A stretch of 64,000 nucleotides of DNA from Armillaria gallica. Its lineage: Eukaryota; Basidiomycota; Agaricomycetes; Agaricales; Physalacriaceae. Under the pieces are notes generated by a model. The model was not told the DNA's origin, did not search any database, and saw only the letters and a program-made list of their open reading frames with translations. Positions within the stretch are counted from its first letter, which is position 1, and each line of letters begins with the position of its first letter. The translations under genes and the position numbers were made by a program. Location of the stretch: assembly GCA_037576215.1 (NCBI GenBank), contig JBANDB010000008.1:1364001-1428000 (forward strand). The letters run 5' to 3'. Shown piece by piece: positions 23,257 through 36,752 of the stretch.

Positions 23257-24350
23257 ACTCTCCGAAATCCTGTCTCTCTTTTTGGTCGCTGATCCGTATC
23301 GCTATCGTCGACAGGAGTTCTCTATCGAGGAGGTTGAACCACTGCTAGAACGCTGCCGCTTGCTCGTCTTCGGCAAAGGGTCCATCACAACGCTATATGA
23401 GAAGAGAAGGGAACGAGTGGTCAGCCCCTCAAGGCCTCAAGAGCAAGCAGAACACAAGCAACGCGGCAGGCGGCTGTATGGGATGACTAATAAGATGAAA
23501 CCGGCACCTACCCAATCGGGCAGGAGGCGCGTCGGCACAAACAACACAACATGCTCAGAGCAGGCGGTTTACTTGTGCAGATGGTCATTCAGATTCATCA
23601 GATTCAGTACTCGACACTTAGACTTTGGCTGCCGCGATGCGTGTTATTTAGCAGTCAGTGCCGCACCTCCTTGATTGAGTAGGAGTCCTTGACATCGGTG
23701 ACGTGAACTTCGGACCGTAACCGTTGTAAATTGGTGGTATCGGCGTCCTCGCGAACGAGATCCTGCTCCAGCCTGGTAAATCATGTGCTTTTCTTGTTCA
23801 CCGTGATGATGAGAAGATGGATGACTCAGTGGGCCATAGTGTGAGCTACTGGTGCATACTAGACAACAGAGGGAATCGCGCGGACCATCTGGATGACTCT
23901 GCCTGTTTCATCAGTATATCAAGTCACCGATGCATAGACCCCGGCTTACTACAACGTCCGTGCAGGGCGTAGAGGATGATAGATGATCGATGATCTGTCG
24001 TAGAACGCATGAGAGGTCAAAGGAGAAAGCGTAGCATGCGAGAGAGCTTATCCTGTTCAGCGAGACGTACAAAGTTAGAGAAAGGTCATATATATATATT
24101 TAAACATACCTGCTTTCCCACTTGTGTTATCACAGCAAGTGTCCAGCTAATACCTTCAAATTGCCGTCCCGGTGGGGAGGTGCGAGATGGACGATTGTGC
24201 CTATGAAGAGGCGAAACAGATCTTGGAAGACGAGTACAGCAACTGATCTCGGTTTCCCGCATCTATATTATTATCTATAATTGTCATTGGCATCGACGTT
24301 GCTGCTTGTTTACAGCATATTCAGTAAGAGACAACGAGATAAGCAAATAC
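23257..24350. other. Intergenic region
   Basis: About 1.1 kb. The longest frame (23228-23674, plus, 148 codons) overlaps the hydrolase start, is rich in Arg and has no motif; I treat it as chance. A short TA-rich tract lies near 24089-24100. Nothing else is supportable. Confidence 0.45.
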
Positions 24351-25195
24351 TTACCAGATGCCAGTTCGCTCAAGAAGACGATCTACCACTGCGTCAAGCT
24401 CATAGCCAAGGATAGCCTCAGGCAGATAATCCCACCAATCACTTGGGTCGGCGATGGCTCGTGCATTCATTGCCTTCAAAAGCTCCCAGTGTTCGGGATA
24501 AAGCCTCCCGTCTCCCAATCGATGATGCCCGAGATGGTAGTTACTCCATCGGGCTCATCGGTGACTATGATGTTGCGAGGATAAAAGTCTCCATGCGTGA
24601 GGACCATGCGATGGTCGCCCCTCATCAGGGAGCGCAGCCAGTTCCTGTATCTTTGCGACACGCGAGAGGATGGCGAGGTGAAGAGGAAATCGTTAAAGTC
24701 ATCCTCGCTGTATATAGAGCTCGAATTATTTCGAGTGCTCATGCTAACATCCTTGCATAAACGCAGTCCGCAAGGCGAGCCAAGCGGAGCTCTGTGTGGT
24801 ACCGCAACGCTTCGCAAAAGTTGTAGAATGCGATCCAAGGCCGTCTGGAGATTCTGCTTCACCTCCTCAGAGAGTGTCGGCCAGCATTGCTGGAGTGGTG
24901 CCGCGAATGCGAGTCACAAGAATGTATAAAGTCAGCCCAACAGTGACTAGTCACAGAGCTTGGGGGGGTGGAACACCGGGAACTTGTTCTTCCAGAGAAA
25001 ACCAACCTCCGAGTCGTGCTCAAGGTCTTTGCCGACTTTTACAACCACGTCGTCGCTGATCTGGACAACAGTGCGGCTGCCACCTTCCCATATGGGTGTC
25101 CCGGTCGAGATGCGGTGTATGGAGATGAGAGGACGAAGCTTCGTCCAATGGTACGTCGAGTAGATCGTGAACTCCAGGGGATAACGCGTAAACAA
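24351..25195 (-). pseudogene. APH-like small-molecule kinase, frame broken
   Basis: Protein-kinase-like phosphotransferase of the aminoglycoside phosphotransferase (APH)/choline-kinase fold. Such genes are common in mushroom genomes with unknown substrates. The N-lobe shows GGSRTVVQISDDVVVKVG with the ATP-binding Lys. The C-lobe has the catalytic loop LTHGDFYPRNII and the metal-binding segment ISGIIDWETGG. The C-terminal part (PEHWELLKAMNA, DWWDYLPEAILGYELDAVV, ending ERTGIW) is present but in another frame. At least three frame breaks are needed: near 24950 after HPPKLCD, near 24903 between YILVTRIRG and PLQQCWPTLSEEVKQ, and at about 24501-24506 in WETGG. Introns do not explain these without deleting conserved segments. 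It is either a pseudogene or a gene damaged by indel errors; the last break sits in a G-run. Confidence 0.72.
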
Positions 25196-25801
25196 TACAT
25201 GGTGGAAGCGCCGACGGCAACGTAGGAAGTGGCGTAGGAATCTTCCGTCGCGTCGTTTCTAACTGTTATTTCTCCTTCGAGAGGGTAAGCTTAATTCCAG
25301 TGATAGCGAATCGGAATATAGTACGTGCCTTTCAGCCGTTTCTCCACAATGCGGGGCATAGATAGATAGGTGGAGTATGCCTTGTCAGCTGTAGGGTCAT
25401 CTTTAAGCGTGTTCGATAAGAAACGCAGGACAGAGTTATTTATTGAGATTGCGGTATCCACGGTCTGTCATCGTGGATCTCGGTTAGGGCCGGTCATTGC
25501 AGATCTGTTGCACAAACCTTTGATCGTATTGCTGTCTTTGCCATTTGGACGATTTGTACAACCTGAAAAGTCAGAAGGGCGTGTTTTACAAATCTACTGT
25601 TACTTATTTAATTCAAAAAACAAAGATTGTTGGATTTTTAGCAGGTCCCACGAAGTCGAAAACGGTATCTAGGTAAAGTTAAATAAAAAAGCTCATATAG
25701 GTATTTTCGATTGTAGAAATTCGGGTACAAAAAAGATACCAGCTGTATATTTACAAATTAGATGTCCGGGAGGTCAGATTAGTAATTCCAATGCTAACTG
25801 A
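25196..25801. other. Intergenic region
   Basis: About 600 bases between the kinase relic and the end of the phosphatase inhibitor gene. The part at 25560-25780 is AT-rich. A plus-strand frame at 25370-25672 has no recognisable content. Confidence 0.45.
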
Positions 25802-26739
25802 TTAGTGATCTATTCCGTTAAGCTTGGACGACAGTGGGGGGACAGGAGGAACTGAGAGGTCTTCCGACACCGACGCGTCGTCGTCGCCTTCAGCATTATC
25901 GTCGTCTTCCTCAGCCATGAGCTTCGCCGCGCGCTGCAAAAGACGGTAAGTAAACCTAGAAGGACTTCGGTCATCAAAAGTGAAACCTTACCTTCATAGC
26001 TTCAGCCTCATTCGAATAATGCCGTCCCTGGCACGCACAAACGCTGCGTGCTTCGCAGCAGCTGGAAAGCAAATCCTCAGTCAAGAGCACAATAACAAGA
26101 AAGAAGAAAGCTCACTCTCTTCGTCCATCTCTTCGTCTAGCTCAACCTCGCTTCCCGGATCTCTTCCGCGTCCATCTTCACGAATTCCCGACCGCGCTTC
26201 GTCAGACAGATTGAAGCTCGTGCTGCGGCTCGAAGTGGCACTTGCCGATCGTCCAGATGAAGGCCTGCCAGTGCTAGAGAACGACGTTCGACGCGAAGAG
26301 GGCCCAGAGGCGTCGGCGCCGGTTGGTGACACCGAACGGGCGGGCGACGCTGACATGTATCGGCCATTCAGGTCAAGATCAGGGATGTCTTCGTACAGCA
26401 TTAGAATCGACAACAAGTAGATACTGCACACATACCTCCTTCAATCTCGTCGGTCTCCGCATTGTATCGAACATATGGGGTCTTCGGTTCCGTTATCTTC
26501 ATGAGACTATCTTTCTGTATCTCTGTCAGGGCAATATTGGCTTCGTCCCATTGTAGGCTGCTGCAGAAAGAGGCGCTACGTTATATATCGACCTAACATC
26601 TCCTAAATGCATAGACTCACTGCTCCTTCGCTCCCGGTTGCGGCGGCGCATTCTTCAGAATACCTTTGGGCTTGGGGTTCGATGCAGATCGCGGCAGGGG
26701 TGCGAGGTGAGGAGGATCTTCAATAATTTCGGTGGACAT
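25802..26739 (-). CDS. Protein phosphatase inhibitor 2 (Glc8-like)
   Basis: Regulator of protein phosphatase 1. The family binds PP1 through a KGILKN-type motif, a KWDE-type motif and a HYN-type helix, and acts both as inhibitor and as maturation factor. Exons: 26739-26621, 26560-26436, 26388-26116, 26061-25992 and 25933-25802. Visible motifs are [10 protein letters not shown] near residue 25, [27 protein letters not shown], then a Ser-rich middle and an acidic stretch, [12 protein letters not shown], and a Glu/Asp-rich C-terminus. In exon 4 the first part reads [11 protein letters not shown] and the [10 protein letters not shown] part is in a different frame. One extra G in the run at 26026-26028 (CCC on the plus strand) would give R-A-R-G-R-H. 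An alternative acceptor 11 bases downstream also restores frame but loses the conserved KHAAF segment. I prefer a base-call error. Confidence 0.88.
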
Positions 26740-26878
26740 TGCGACAACGGCAAAGTACGATGATGGCGGTGGAGTTCAACAAGAGGAGCCTTCGAGAACT
26801 TTAGCGCAGGACAATTCCCAAATAGGAAATCTAGTAGTCTAATATTACATTCCCACCTACTTGCTATCTTATATTCTC

Positions 26879-29812
<2,934 letters not shown>

Positions 29813-30044
29813 TATGGTATCACAATTATCGTTGAATATCTATTCGCGTGTCGGTAAGCGTCAGGTCGTCCAGTTATCGTGGTAGTAGAAATTGAGAGGG
29901 TCGTGGGTACGTGTAACTGGCGAGGCTGAGAGGAGCTGTGATCGAGATGGAAGTTTGTCTCTGCTTGGCAAGCGGCTGCTCAGATAAGCTCGATCAAGGA
30001 GGCCATATTGCCGCCTCCAGCAGGCTTGACCTTACTTCTTTTCA
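29813..30044. promoter_or_regulatory. Shared divergent promoter region
   Basis: Only 232 bases separate the start codons of Sec18 (minus) and the STIMATE-family gene (plus), so both promoters must lie here or overlap the coding ends. I see no clear TATA box. Shared regulation is inference from spacing. Confidence 0.45.
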
Positions 30045-31609
30045 ATGTCTGCCAACGAAACAGAGCCCACCGCGATATCGACCGGCGAAGCAGCGAAAAG
30101 TATCCTCGACGACTACCCAGATGTTGATGGTCACTCTTGTCAGCTTTTGGGTCCGACCGCGCTTGTTGGTGAATTCATATATGGATTGAACAGCTCTATC
30201 TTACAGTGGTCTCTAGATTGTGCAAGGCTTGATGGGGGTCTGGTGATTCTGTCGCTGGTGTACAAACGTCATAGAGAGAAACCGAAGCGTCCTTGGCGAA
30301 TCTGGTGCGTGCGGTTGACCGTATCTGTCAAAAATTTAATTGATGCCAACTGAGAACAGGCTATTCGATGTTTCCAAACAAATTGTGGGCCAAATGTTCG
30401 TCCACGGAGTAAACGTCTTCGTATCCGATGTCGTTTCTCACAATTCAGATGAGAACGCGTGTGTTTTCTATTTCTTCAACATCTTAGTCGACACGACCTT
30501 GGTATGTGTCATGTTTCTAATCATCTTATAACCCACTCATTTGTCGTATAGGCGTCGGTCTACTCTACATCATTCTTCGCGTCCTGACTCACTTGTTCGT
30601 CGAGAACTTGCACCTAAAGGCTTCGAATCTGGCATATATGGCACTCCACCCTCTATAAAATTCTGGGGGAAGCAGGCGGCACTATATGTCGTAGCTCTTA
30701 CGACTATGAAGCTTTTGGTTATTGCACTCTTGGCGTTTTTCCCTGGCCTGTTCATCATCGGTGCATGGCTACTCAGTTGGACTTGGACAGGAGATGGTGA
30801 CGCCTTGCAAGTCATCTTGTACGTTTCATTACTCTCATGTTAGCCTCACCTTATATCCTCATTCCTTCAGCACAATGGGTCTCTTCCCCATTATTATGAA
30901 CATTCTTCAGTTTTGGCTCATCGACTCCATCGTCAAAGCCTCAAACGAACAATTCGTATCCTTAGACACCGATGTCCACGACGCGCTTGACCATGCAGAC
31001 CGTGAACCTCTGTTCGGAGTACCATCTGACGACGAGGACGATGATGACACCGGTCACCAGCGCCATGATATCGAAAATCCACGATCCCTCTCCCCCACCC
31101 ATCGACATCAACGATCCCAGTCCAACGATAAATCATCAGGCGGTAGCACGCCGTTAGCTTCAGAACCCAAGCTATCCGGCTCGAGTACGCCACAGCCCAT
31201 CCCTGGCGAGACGCACGAAGTACACGCATACCCTCCAAGCTTGTCAAGTAGCGTAGCGTCAGCTTCCACAGTGGCATCAATATCTCCGCCAAGCATCCGG
31301 GAGGCAACGAAGCTCAACAAGAAGCGTCGGTCGCCACCTACACCCATCCATATCCGCCAAGCGCGACAGCCTGCTGTGAACACTGTCTCTCCCGCACCAA
31401 AAAGTCCCTCGCACGAGAGAAAACCATCTAGACCTGTAGTTGTTGTGGAACCGGTAGGACAGGAGTGGGCCGATTCATGGGGAGACGAGGATGACTGGGC
31501 AGATAGAGTGGGCGAGGAGGACTGGACCGGACGACGGATAGAAGAGAAACGAGACGGTATCAATGAGGTCTGGGATCACGCTCCGATAGGCGCTCATGCA
31601 GATTCATAA
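30045..31609 (+). CDS. STIMATE/TMEM110-family membrane protein
   Basis: Multi-pass membrane protein of the STIMATE family. The animal member is an ER protein that promotes STIM1-dependent calcium entry; fungal members have been described as vacuolar membrane proteins. The start gives MSANETEP, then CQLLGPTAL, IVQGLMG, LVILSLVYKR, W-L-F-D-V-S-K-Q-I-V-G-Q, HGVNVFVSDVVS, FNILVDTTL, LLYIILRVLTHLFVENL, GFESGIYGTPP, the long hydrophobic segment KLLVIALLAFFPGLFIIGAW, and LFPIIMNILQFWLIDSIVK. All are diagnostic of the family. The C-terminal half is acidic and Ser/Pro-rich with WGDEDDWADRVGEEDW near the end. Introns at about 30304-30359, 30502-30551 and 30820-30870 are GT-AG. Frame needs one extra base at the G-run 30234-30238, at the acceptor GG at 30551-30552 and at AAAGG 30617-30620. 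These look like indel errors, since the protein on both sides is intact. Confidence 0.88.
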
Positions 31610-31965
31610 GGTTTTCTGCGCCCTGTCCAACATTTATGTGTATGTCCCTCCACTACTCGCATATTATTACACTGTATATAATGAACTTTAGTATCAGTAC
31701 TATTAGTTGCATGTTATACCCCCCAAGCATTGTACCATTATTTGGAACACCGCCGTTTGGCTGAGGTGGAATATAGGCCCAATTGGAAGGATCCAACTGA
31801 AGAGAAAAATTTGCCAACGATTCTCCATCTGCCTTAATCTGATTGGCATGCACTAAGTAATCGTTGCTGACTTCCGAGGCAGGAGGGGAAACCAATATTA
31901 ACATCTCTGCTCGTCGAGAACCCATCCAATTCGTAACAACATCAGGGTGGACCAGCACGCTAAGC
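31610..31965. other. Convergent intergenic region
   Basis: About 360 bases between two genes that converge (STIMATE-family on plus, 7TM on minus). It presumably holds both 3' untranslated regions. No coding feature is seen. Confidence 0.5.
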
Positions 31966-33362
31966 CTAAGAATGATGTGATACCATTGACCCATTATGTG
32001 CAACATCCACAGAGGTCTCTGTTTCTCCAGACGAGCTGTTGACGTGAGGGTTATTGCCGAACTCGATGGTGTCCAAATTCGATACGTCCGCCGGTGCATC
32101 GTTTTGGCCTTGAGACGTGAACAAGACAGTCTCGTTTAATTCACCTCGGTAGGTAACGAGAAGAATAACTATGGCGGGATAGATCCCCTAGTTCAGATAG
32201 TCAATTTGACTGGCTAAACCGATTATCAATGAACACGGACTGCGAACTGGACGTTGACTGGAGTGTAGACGTCGCCGAGAGTGCCAAAGGGAAGACGAAT
32301 CACAGTGGCAATTAGGACCATTGCCTAAGGGAAATGAGCATCAGCTCATATCAAAATCGTTCGAACAGATACTTACTCCGGAAAGACAGTAAATGATCCC
32401 AGACTCGACGAGTAGAGTGAAAACCCGTTGAACTGTGGTTATGTTTTTCCGCTTCAGCTGAAGTTCAGATGTGACCCAATGTCTATGACGCCTACAGATA
32501 TAAGGTCAGATCTTATAGTTGTAAGGAACAGCGATGAGGCGGACCAAGCCTTGATTCCGACAACGGAAGTAGAACAAATGTTGGTCAACAATGACATGAC
32601 CAAGTTCGCTACCTGTAGATAATCCAGCACAAGATCTCCTTTATCCACTATGACGGTGTGCTGCGTATCATTAAGAACAGTTATTGCGACGCGCAGTCCG
32701 ATTGTGGCTAAGACAGACACTGTTGTCATACCGACCATGAGCAGGAATCTAGCTGATGCATAGAAAAACAGGAACTCACAGAGAGTCAGGCATAAGAACA
32801 TGAGAGGAATAATCAAACTTTTACTATATCCATCTTGACAAAGCACCCAAGCTCGCCAAACGACGACGCCATCAGTTAACACATACTATGGGGCGTTGGA
32901 CATTGAACTCTTCACAGAAGATAGATACTCACGTTCAGAAGCACAAGAGCGCTCATTAATGGCATGCCTTGCCTTAGGGCATGGGTGGTACCGGTATCGA
33001 CCAGAGGTACTTCGTGCACAAATTGGACGGTAATGAGATTCACGTCGTTATATAAAGATATTATCCAATATACTGTCGAAAGGGAGAACATGAAGACCAG
33101 CATGCTGAATAGGAAGATATGTGATTTTCTCCGAAGGCCTCTCCTCCTATACGGGGCTATCAGCCATAAACCTATTGGTAAAAGAAAGTGACGTACAACA
33201 TGACATAGGAGCAGATCGGCATAATAATTGCGTACATGCCTGCGCGTCAAGGTTTGGATCAAGCCTCCGACCAGGAAAGAGAGGTCGCTCACCGTAAACT
33301 AGGGTTTGGCAAGCGAGTGTTATCGTATGATACAGAACACTGAGACCAGCTGTGTCTGTCAT
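31966..33362 (-). CDS. Mushroom-type seven-helix membrane protein
   Basis: Belongs to a large Agaricomycete family of GPCR-like seven-helix proteins without known ligands. The start MTDTAGLSVLYHTITLACQT gives helix 1. Then come GMYAIIMPICSYVML, RRGLRRKSHIFLFSMLV, MSALVLLNYVLTDGVVVWR with AWVLC, the SVLATIGLR segment, LVMSLLTNICSTSVVGIKAW, and RVFTLLVESGIIYCLSG. The last part is AMVLIATVIRLPFGTLGDVY then GIYPAIVILLVTYRG. The YVLTDGVVVWRAWVLC and STSVVGIKAW-R-H-R blocks are the family hallmarks. At least seven short GT-AG introns splice in frame. The tail after the last helix is hydrophilic and ends at 31966. It reads as intact. Location is probably the plasma membrane; the function is unknown. 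Confidence 0.85.
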
Positions 33363-34584
33363 ATCAGAGAAATGGGATTGAGAAGGGGGAGGCGTCTGTT
33401 AACATCCTGTATATATAAAGGGCAGCTCGTCCGCAGGAAACAGACGTCGCCAAGGGAAGGGGATTGTTCAGATGGGCCTTGAAACGTGTAGATTATAGTA
33501 CCGGCACTCCATACTTTACTACGGTCAAAGAGCAGAATGACGAGAAGATTTACGGTGCATGGCGGCTTCCTGTGGGATGATAAGATGATACTAACAACAC
33601 AATGAAATACTCTGGAAATAGATCGCAACTGCTGGTGAAAATTCTATCATGATGCACATATATTGCCATGGTGCAAGCTCCGATGGTTGAGGTTGCTCAA
33701 AGTGCATCGGAAGTATCAGAAAGGGTGGTATCTGGCAATGACCGCATCTGCAGGAGTCCCGGATCCGAGTAGTTACGATAAGAAGCATTGCGGCATGATG
33801 ACGCCTTCGCTTTGCCGAGCGTGCGGCACTCAAGTCATGATCGAGATCTAGGCACCATAATCTGCCCGCTTATCCACCTCATACGTATCACCGCTCTTCA
33901 ATCCACATTAAATTTTCAGCACGTCAAAAACGTTGCCGCTGGTGCCTGTGCCCGTGCTAGCAAGAAATCATGGCCAACTTGAAGATGCCAGAGAAGGACC
34001 AACTGGTATGTGAACGTCAACTATTTTGTTCACCGTATAAGTACGGCCAAAATATCACTGGTTCTAGCGGCTAGATTAAAGATGGACACATCACATATTG
34101 GCCCAAAGCTCTCTTTTAAACAAGCGATATTCACTTCAAGGTGGAGAAACCCAATTCCGACCACTGGTTGTCCTGTAGGATTCGACTTGTAGCCTTTGGA
34201 TAAGAATATTTTCTGTATGCCGAACCACTCGATGTACAATGGCAAAAGTTGCTTTACTCTGCACCGTGGCCTCAAGTGGTGGTAAGGAAATCTTAAACCG
34301 TATCCAAGTCGTATCGGTTTGTAATGCCGGAACTCTGCTTTTGCTGTCCATGTCCCCGTCTTGTTTTCACACTCTCACGTCCCTGCGGTGCTCTTCACTG
34401 TGGTGTCTGCCCCTCCGTGCGTCTGACTAGAAACAGGCGACAATGAAGTAAGATGATCCTCAGATGTTGCCATTCTGGCAACTATTTGACCATGAAAAAC
34501 AGTGACGCCCTGTGGCCATGTCTTCAACCTATTTCTGTTTGCGTATCGTCACTGCGTTAATCCATTCTTGACCATGGCAGGTAT
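33363..34584. other. Intergenic region
   Basis: About 1.2 kb upstream of the 7TM gene and of the ectodomain relic on the plus strand. Frames are short (60-90 codons) with no motif. No repeat or RNA gene is apparent. Confidence 0.45.
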
Positions 34585-35200
34585 CAAATAGTTACATATC
34601 GTACGATGACAGGCGCCGATGTACTCAAATACAACGATCGTTCACCAGGGGATTCTACAATGGCAGTAGCACTGGAGAAACCGGTACGTTGACTTCTGCA
34701 AATAACTTGAATGCTCGTGTAACATTCACTTTCCCTGGCGACTCTCCGCCAGCATCAATTCCAGTGTAGGATCCTGCCATCTCCAGACCCAGTCAATGCA
34801 TTTTATTACTACGGGATTCGCTGTTGCTGTGGGGAAAATAGGCTGTATGTATCGACTCCAACCCCGCTAATCCTAACTTCGAGTTCATCGATGCTGTGAA
34901 CCCCTCGGACGATGGCAAAACCCACCGGTGAGTAGAAACTTATATTGCGCATCTCTCTGTCGTTATCCTCACATCATTGCTAGATCATTTTATTCTCCAA
35001 GAATCTCTATAAACCAAGGATACATAACGTCAACAGTATTTCCCGCTCGTTCATTTCTCGCATCTCCGGCACGAATGTCTTGTGGGGCATCCAAAATGTC
35101 CATTTCCCGTTTGGAATCCGTGATCCGGTTTTCTAGCACCTTCATCTGTGTTCGGCTCTCCTTGTTCAGCAGCGACAAAGAACCCTCTTTCCCTGCGTCT
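34585..35200 (+). pseudogene. Relic of a secreted/receptor-type ectodomain gene
   Basis: Pieces in changing frames resemble an ectodomain found in many Agaricomycete surface proteins. They are SYISYDDRRRC, then GFYNGSSTGETGTLTS with NLNARVTFTFP (about 34640-34740), NAFYYYGIRCCCG (34795-34840), NPANPNFEFIDAVNPSDDGK (about 34860-34920), a GTGAGT donor at 34929, and after the acceptor near 34983 LFSKNLYKPRIHNVNS. Frame breaks occur near 34745 and 34850, and the frame stops soon after 35120. No TM segment or tail follows. I assign it by resemblance only; it may be a decayed paralogue of a larger family. The function of intact members is unknown to me. Confidence 0.5.
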
Positions 35201-36752
35201 CTGTCTTGCGCATCGGCACGTCTATGACGGCGTCGTTATTCTATCGCTATGGGATAATCACCTGCATCAGGATACACAGAACTGAGAGACTCATCGAAGC
35301 CATGCGAGCATGTAACCATCGGATCAAGACCTTTGAACAGCCTGAGCATGGTAGCCAGCACTTCTTCATCCTTCCTAACCCATGCCTTCACCATGACATG
35401 ATTGGGAAGTCCAAGGGACTAGTGTCCCAACCCCCAAAGCCTCTTCTTGACGAGCTGGAGCTTCTGAGCATAAGCCCAGTGATAGTGATTGGTGTTGTCG
35501 AGTTTCTCAATGTCGCATTTTGATCGGAAGGCATAGCAATGATGACGATGAGAATGATATAGAACAAAGCACATATAGGCACGAAAATGACATGGTTTAG
35601 GCACGAGAGTCGGAGTCGCGGTGGTGGTGGTGGTTATTATTCTGATCAGATGTCCCTGAGAAGGAGACGAACTAGAGTCCGTACTACATGTATACTACCT
35701 ATATATCATCATAATACAACATATCTGGATCTACTGACAGCGAAAACGATGTGGTTTAGGCACAATACACAAGACGCCAAGAACAGAGGTCATGGATGTA
35801 CTGACGGGGGGAACGATGGTTAAGACGATGACATAGAGGTCAAATGTATGTGAGTTAAGAAGTTGAAGGGGCACGGGACCCATAACCTGTTAGGAACAGA
35901 TGTCGGCAGGCACAAAGAACGTGACGCCGATATGGTTCGAACGAACATACATTCGTAAAAAGATACAGAGGTGGTGATGTTACGAAGCCAAGAAGCGGTA
36001 ATGATCAGTACGAAAATCAAAATAAGGTAAAACAAAAAACGGTGTAGCCGTCGGCCCAGTGGCTGTGGTAGCCTGTAGGTAGGTAGGTAGTATTACACGG
36101 CGGCAGTGTCCACACAGTGAACGCCGGTCCCAGACATTACGTACACAACAGGGGAAGTAAGTGCTAAATATGTACATCACCACCCTCATTTTACGACGTG
36201 AAACCATATCCTCAACACACGCGAGAAGGTATTCAATTTTCATCTTCTGCATGACTCGGAACGGATAAAGACGGAACTAGTGCCAGCGCACTTGTCACTC
36301 TTCATCACATGGTCCACGGCCAATAACGTCAGGGTTATGGGTTGATTCGGATTTTGGACTCGATTATGACTCCGTAATATCCCTTCCCTCAGGCTCCCGT
36401 GATTGAAAGAATTGATTCTACAGACAGGATGCTTGAGGAGTCAGTGACGACTATATTGACGCATAATCGCAGAACCGACTCGAGAGACGCTTATGCAGTT
36501 GCCCTCGATGACGGTTATTCCCACGATGATGTCCTCATAAGAAACCTTCCTAGGTGGGAGGAAGTTGTAGCCCCACTTTTTCTACAGCAAACTGTCAATG
36601 CTGCCTCATCACCGGTATAAGCGACCCGCCAGCCATGAATTTGTGCTGAGAAGGCCCCCACCTTCCCACCGAAACTCAGGACCCTCTGTTCCTTGGTAGG
36701 AAACACCTGGTTTTGTGCTCGCGTCTCAAACTGACCTTGCTGAAGGCCTTGG
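35201..36752. other. Intergenic region with simple and degenerate repeats
   Basis: No gene is supported. The region holds a GGTGGTGGT run near 35623, and a TAGGTAGGTAGG run near 36075. Degenerate copies of a unit containing ATG(T/-)GGTTTAGGCAC occur near 35588 and 35748, with a weaker one near 35813. The right part is upstream of the CorA-like gene. A 73-codon frame at 36399-36620 has no recognisable content. Confidence 0.5.
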
